The notes under the pieces were generated by a model. That model made no database searches. It was given only the letters and a program-made list of their open reading frames with translations, and was not told the DNA's origin. 64,000 bases of DNA from Planoprotostelium fungivorum (lineage: Eukaryota > Evosea > Variosea > Cavosteliida > Cavosteliaceae). The stretch covers positions 1 through 64,000 of the forward strand of contig MDYQ01000092.1 in NCBI GenBank assembly GCA_003024175.1, read 5' to 3'. A program made the translations under genes and the position numbers. Positions 60,767 to 64,000 of this stretch are shown here, piece by piece (the first letter of the stretch is position 1; each line of letters begins with the position of its first letter).

Positions 60767-62488
60767 TTATGTGACAATGTTCAACCGAGATCGCAGTGCC
60801 GTGAGAGCGTCGTCGATGGACTCCTCGGGCACTAAGATGTAGTCACTGTTTGCCGTGCTCAGATAATAGATGGACACCCCCGCTCCCGCCAAAATTCTCG
60901 AAAAAACGTGCACGTTCGCTCCACCTGAATAGACGTGAGTCGACGTCTAAAGTCACAACGAGACACACTGAACGCCGTGCCGCTGTCTTGCACTTGTATG
61001 GCTTTCCAAGTCGCCCGATTTGTAGACAGTAAGCCAGACGGAAACGTGTGCAGCGAGTCCGCATTTACGAGGAGAGTGATCTCTCCTAGGCTGGACGTGA
61101 AAGAGAAGATTCTCTCTTGGCTGCCTCTGACGTCAGAAACGTAGACGGAGGTGATGTGATGAGACACCTTGGAGGAAAGAAGAACTGACGCAGTAGACTG
61201 TGGGTGATGGTCTCTACATTCTGTGGAGTTGCATCGAAGTAAGCGATGACGAGACGATGAGGCAATGTGTTGATGGTGACGGTTTTGTTCACGGATTTCG
61301 TGTCCATTGGGGGTGGTGGTAGTGATGATATGTCGTGGATGGTCATCTGCTCGTGTGTCGGTTGATGGTGAGATGAATGTCTTTGGGCATCGTCACCTTC
61401 TCTTCTCCCTTCTTGCAGATTCCCTCCAATAATTTAACGGCTACGTCTCTCTCTTCTTCAGGCACCTACGAGACGATGAGAGGTGGATGAATGGATGGGC
61501 ACACCATGATGAGATCTGTGAGGAATGTGGACAGATAGACAGAATCAAGGTTCTCTCGATAGAGAGGAGCCGACAGATGAGATACTAGACCAACAATGTC
61601 TGATCTTACGTTCAGTATGATGGACAGAATGATTCGAATTGATGTCGACTCACTGATGGCAGAAGCTCCTTCGTAGACTCGAAGAGCAGACCAGCATTTG
61701 GGAGCCACTTTTGCTTCGTCTGTAGAACATCAGAGGAAAATGATTGGATCGATCGTACCACGTAGCACTTGTTGCAGTCGTGCGAGAGAATCTTCGTCTA
61801 CGATGATAGAAACCTCTTCATCGGTCTCTGTGTAAGACAGAAAGTTTGTTCCTCTGTGACATATCAGCCTCATCTGTCTTAACACAAATACCTCTTTGTA
61901 TAAAGTGCTAACTGCATCAAGAGCTTCGTGATATATATCAGGTTATGTCTCTCTACCTCCACTGTCCATCATCAGATCGAAATCATCCATCACTCCACAC
62001 AAACCGAGATATAACCGAAAGGGTAGCGTTGTGATGAACGATGTGTCCGTCTCCTCCATCGTGATGAGTTTTGCTGTCGCGATCAGATGTGAGATCATCC
62101 GGAGCAGAGGATACTCATCTTCTGATTCTGATTTACAATCCGAAACCTCCTGTGAAAAGAATGACAAGTGTCTATACGATTGATGTCTCCTCACCCCAAT
62201 CCATTCTATTCTACCTGCATTCTGGTTCATCTCTTCACCACGCGAAGGAGTACACGCAACATCTCTAGAACGTCTACTCCTCGTAGCTTGAGGTCCGCAA
62301 AAGTGACAGCGAACCCTTTTGTTCGATCCGATTCGTGTTGTTCTTCGTGTAAAATAAGACCAACAGCAAACAGCCACCCCAGAGGCCAGAGGTGACGAAG
62401 ACAAGTGAAACGACTTTCTGAAAAAGTCAAGTGAAAGACAGACGGAAAAGCTCTGACAGACAGAGAACCGATTGGTCGAAGGGCCCAT
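60767..62488 (-). CDS. CASTOR-like ACT-domain protein (relative of the mTORC1 arginine sensor), extended N-terminus
   Basis: CASTOR1 binds arginine through ACT domains and relieves GATOR2 inhibition upstream of mTORC1. Minus-strand exons line up with it. LYKEVFVLRQMRLICHRGTN then FLSYTETDEEVSIIVDEDSL matches CKFFSLTETPEDYTLMVDEE. DIVGLVSHLSAPLYRENLDS then VYLSTFLTDLIMV matches VSVLMLSTYQTDFILV. PHRLVIAYFDATPQNVETIT and FSFTSSLGEITLLVNADSLH, TFPSGLL and ATWKAIQV match the second half. GVSIYYLSTANSDYILVPEE and DDALTALRSRLN end at TAA 60767. Upstream in frame, through a 33-nt intron, are roughly 100 more residues (KSESEDEYPLLRMISHLIAT; PFRLYLGLCGVMDDFDLMMD) not found in human CASTOR1. The first exon and ATG (62488) are uncertain. 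It sits 44 bases head-to-head from the multi-PH gene. Confidence 0.65.
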
Positions 62489-62532
62489 TCAGAGAGATAA
62501 TCGATCAGAGAGAGCCGCCCTCTCGTCCTTTC
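62489..62532. promoter_or_regulatory. 44-bp gap between divergent CASTOR-like and multi-PH genes
   Basis: If both start codons are right, only 44 bases separate them and the promoters must overlap the coding regions or 5' UTRs. The uncertain first exon of the CASTOR-like gene makes this tentative. Confidence 0.3.
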
Positions 62533-64000
62533 ATGGGGATCGAACGAGAAGGTTGGCTGCTCAAGGCCGGTCAGAAGAGGTTCTTTCGACTCAATGATAA
62601 TGTTCTATCGTGGTTCAAGACGCCCAGTTCGGTATGTCCATCTCATCGACCTCTGAATGATTCATGCGGGGGTTCTGATTAGAGGATGTAGGGATCTCCC
62701 AAGGGCAGCGTCGAGATGACCGACTACTATCTGGAGGTCGAGAAGACTGGAAACTACGATAAGAACCTAGTTCTAACACCCAAATCGAAAGAGAAGAAAA
62801 CATATACCCTGACTGGTCCGAATGACGAAGTCGATCAGTGGTTCAAAGTGATGGATCAGTCCATTCGATACAACAAGTTGCAACACAACGATGGGGTGAG
62901 TCACCAATCAGACAGACATCCATCACGTATCGACCCATCATGTTCATTCCCTCTCAGCAGAAGATCTTCAAGCAGGGTTGGTTGACCAAGAAGGGACAAC
63001 AACGTTGGTTCTTCATCAAGAACAACACACTCTACTGGTTCATCAAAGAGCAGGTGAATCATCCCATCTTTTTCCATCTCATCTCCCATCCAGTTTGTCA
63101 ATTCGGATTTCGAGAAGGAAGCGAAGGGATCTTTAGACCTCTCCCTCTGTTCCCTCGTCGACACCCCCAATGCAGCTCTCACCATCAACATCCGATCGAC
63201 ATCTCAAGGTCTCTACACTCTCAGCACGAAAATCAAGGAAGACTACGACGACTGGGTCACCATCTTGGGCCGAGTCATCCGCAAGAGCGCCACCATGACC
63301 GTCGAGCGTTTAGACATCCCCGTGGTGGGTGCAAATTCATGATAATCGAATAGATGTGTCTGTCTCCCTCTCAGCCCCCCTCTTAACCATTTGGACTCTT
63401 TCTTTTTCGGCGTTTGGCTGGCGGCGTTGCCACACGATGATCGAAAATTTTTTTTTCAAATTTTGACGAGAGGACAGGAGGGAGAGAAGAGAGGATATCT
63501 CGTCAAGAAGGGAAAGAAAAGATGGTTCATCGTTAGGAACGGTGCTCTATCGTGGCAGGACACGGAATGGTCCGAGAAGATCAACGGAAAACTGCTTCTG
63601 AACGGCTGCACGGTGACGATATCGACGGCGAGGGACAGACCCAACTCGTTCGTCGTGTCGTCTTCGGACGGTGAAATTCCATCGAAATTTCGAAAGTCAC
63701 GTGACCTCTGACGTCACCAGGTACCATCTACGAGATGTCCGCGAAATCTCCACAGGAAGTGCAAGAGTGGGTGTCTTCTGTCAATCGTGGCATCATCTCT
63801 GAAGTGGAGAGAAAAGCAACCATCAGCGAACCGAAGGTGATGTCATCACGATGTCTCACCTTCTCACACGAACCGCAGGGATTCGTATCGACCTACGAGC
63901 GAAAAGGTTGGCTCATGAAGAAGGGCAAGAAGAGATACTTTCTTCTCAGAAAGGGTGTCTTGATGTGGCAAGAGAAAGAGGTGAACGGAGGTATACGGAG
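62533..64000 (+). CDS. Multi-PH-domain protein (3' end outside window)
   Basis: From ATG 62533 at least four pleckstrin-homology domains follow one another. PH1 is MGIEREGWLLKAGQKRFFRL then LSWFKTPSS and EVDQWFKVMDQSI. PH2 is KQGWLTKKGQQRWFFIKNNT then LYWFIKEQ and DYDDWVTILGRVI. PH3 is KRGYLVKKGKKRWFIVRNGA then LSWQD and PQEVQEWVSSVNRG. PH4 begins ERKGWLMKKGKKRYFLLRKG and LMWQEKE and is cut by the right edge. Each has the GWLxKxG..R.F.L opening, and PH1-PH3 show the tryptophan of the C-terminal helix. Tandem PH proteins of this kind bind phosphoinositides and occur widely in amoebae. Introns are short (e.g. GTGAAATT...CACCAG before GTACCATC). Confidence 0.85.

Overview
The window reads as nuclear DNA of a small-genome unicellular eukaryote. 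Genes are dense, on both strands, and broken by many very short introns (about 35-60 nt, usually GTGAGT or GTGAGA at the 5' end and AG at the 3' end). Gene content is typical eukaryotic housekeeping: coilin, SF1/BBP, RRS1, DNA polymerase delta, PI4-kinase beta, Mediator 18, a DYRK kinase. Several families are common in amoebae and fungi: a fascin/hisactophilin-type beta-trefoil, a GT69 mannosyltransferase, sedolisin, an EGF-CotH kinase-like protein. Together these suggest an amoebozoan, possibly a variosean such as Planoprotostelium. That placement is inference. All gene models were spliced by eye from reading-frame continuity and splice sites, so internal boundaries are approximate. Spans include introns.

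Layout. 0-8 kb: SMYD methyltransferase (-, cut by the left edge), NAD(P)-binding reductase (+), a decayed fragment (-), coilin (-) and a divergent OS-9-type ER lectin (+). 8-14 kb: GH10-like membrane protein (-), fascin-like beta-trefoil protein (-), bZIP factor (-). 14-24 kb: coiled-coil/PH-like protein, F-box/LRR-like protein, armadillo-type protein, tiny zinc protein and MED18 (all +), then an EFCAB11-like EF-hand protein (-). 24-34 kb: GT14 glycosyltransferase (+), GT69 mannosyltransferase (-), AADAT-type aminotransferase (-), secreted EGF-CotH protein (-). 34-35.4 kb: no convincing gene. 35-45 kb: POLD1 (+), short-chain dehydrogenase (-), NUDT5-like Nudix (+), PQ-loop membrane protein (+). 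45-48.7 kb: a Z-alpha-like protein (+), an unknown protein (-), and a broken duplicate of part of the first. 48.7-64 kb: PI4KB (+), RRS1 (-), SF1 (+), sedolisin (-), DYRK kinase (-), CASTOR-like arginine-sensor relative (-), multi-PH protein (+, cut by the right edge).

Functional themes: RNA processing and nuclear bodies (coilin, SF1, RRS1), secretory quality control and glycosylation (OS-9 lectin, GT14, GT69), and signalling (PI4K, PH proteins, DYRK, CASTOR-like). There is no sign of operons; neighbours look independently transcribed, with some very close head-to-head and tail-to-tail pairs.

Two results stand out. First, the word GTTGTAGAT (complement ATCTACAAC) is strongly over-represented in exons of every frame, introns and intergenic DNA. 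Second, the 45.7-47.0 kb gene encodes a C-terminal domain with the key residues of a Z-DNA/Z-RNA-binding Z-alpha fold, and part of that gene was copied about 2.2 kb downstream. I saw no CRISPR array, rRNA, convincing tRNA, insertion sequence or virus-like element.
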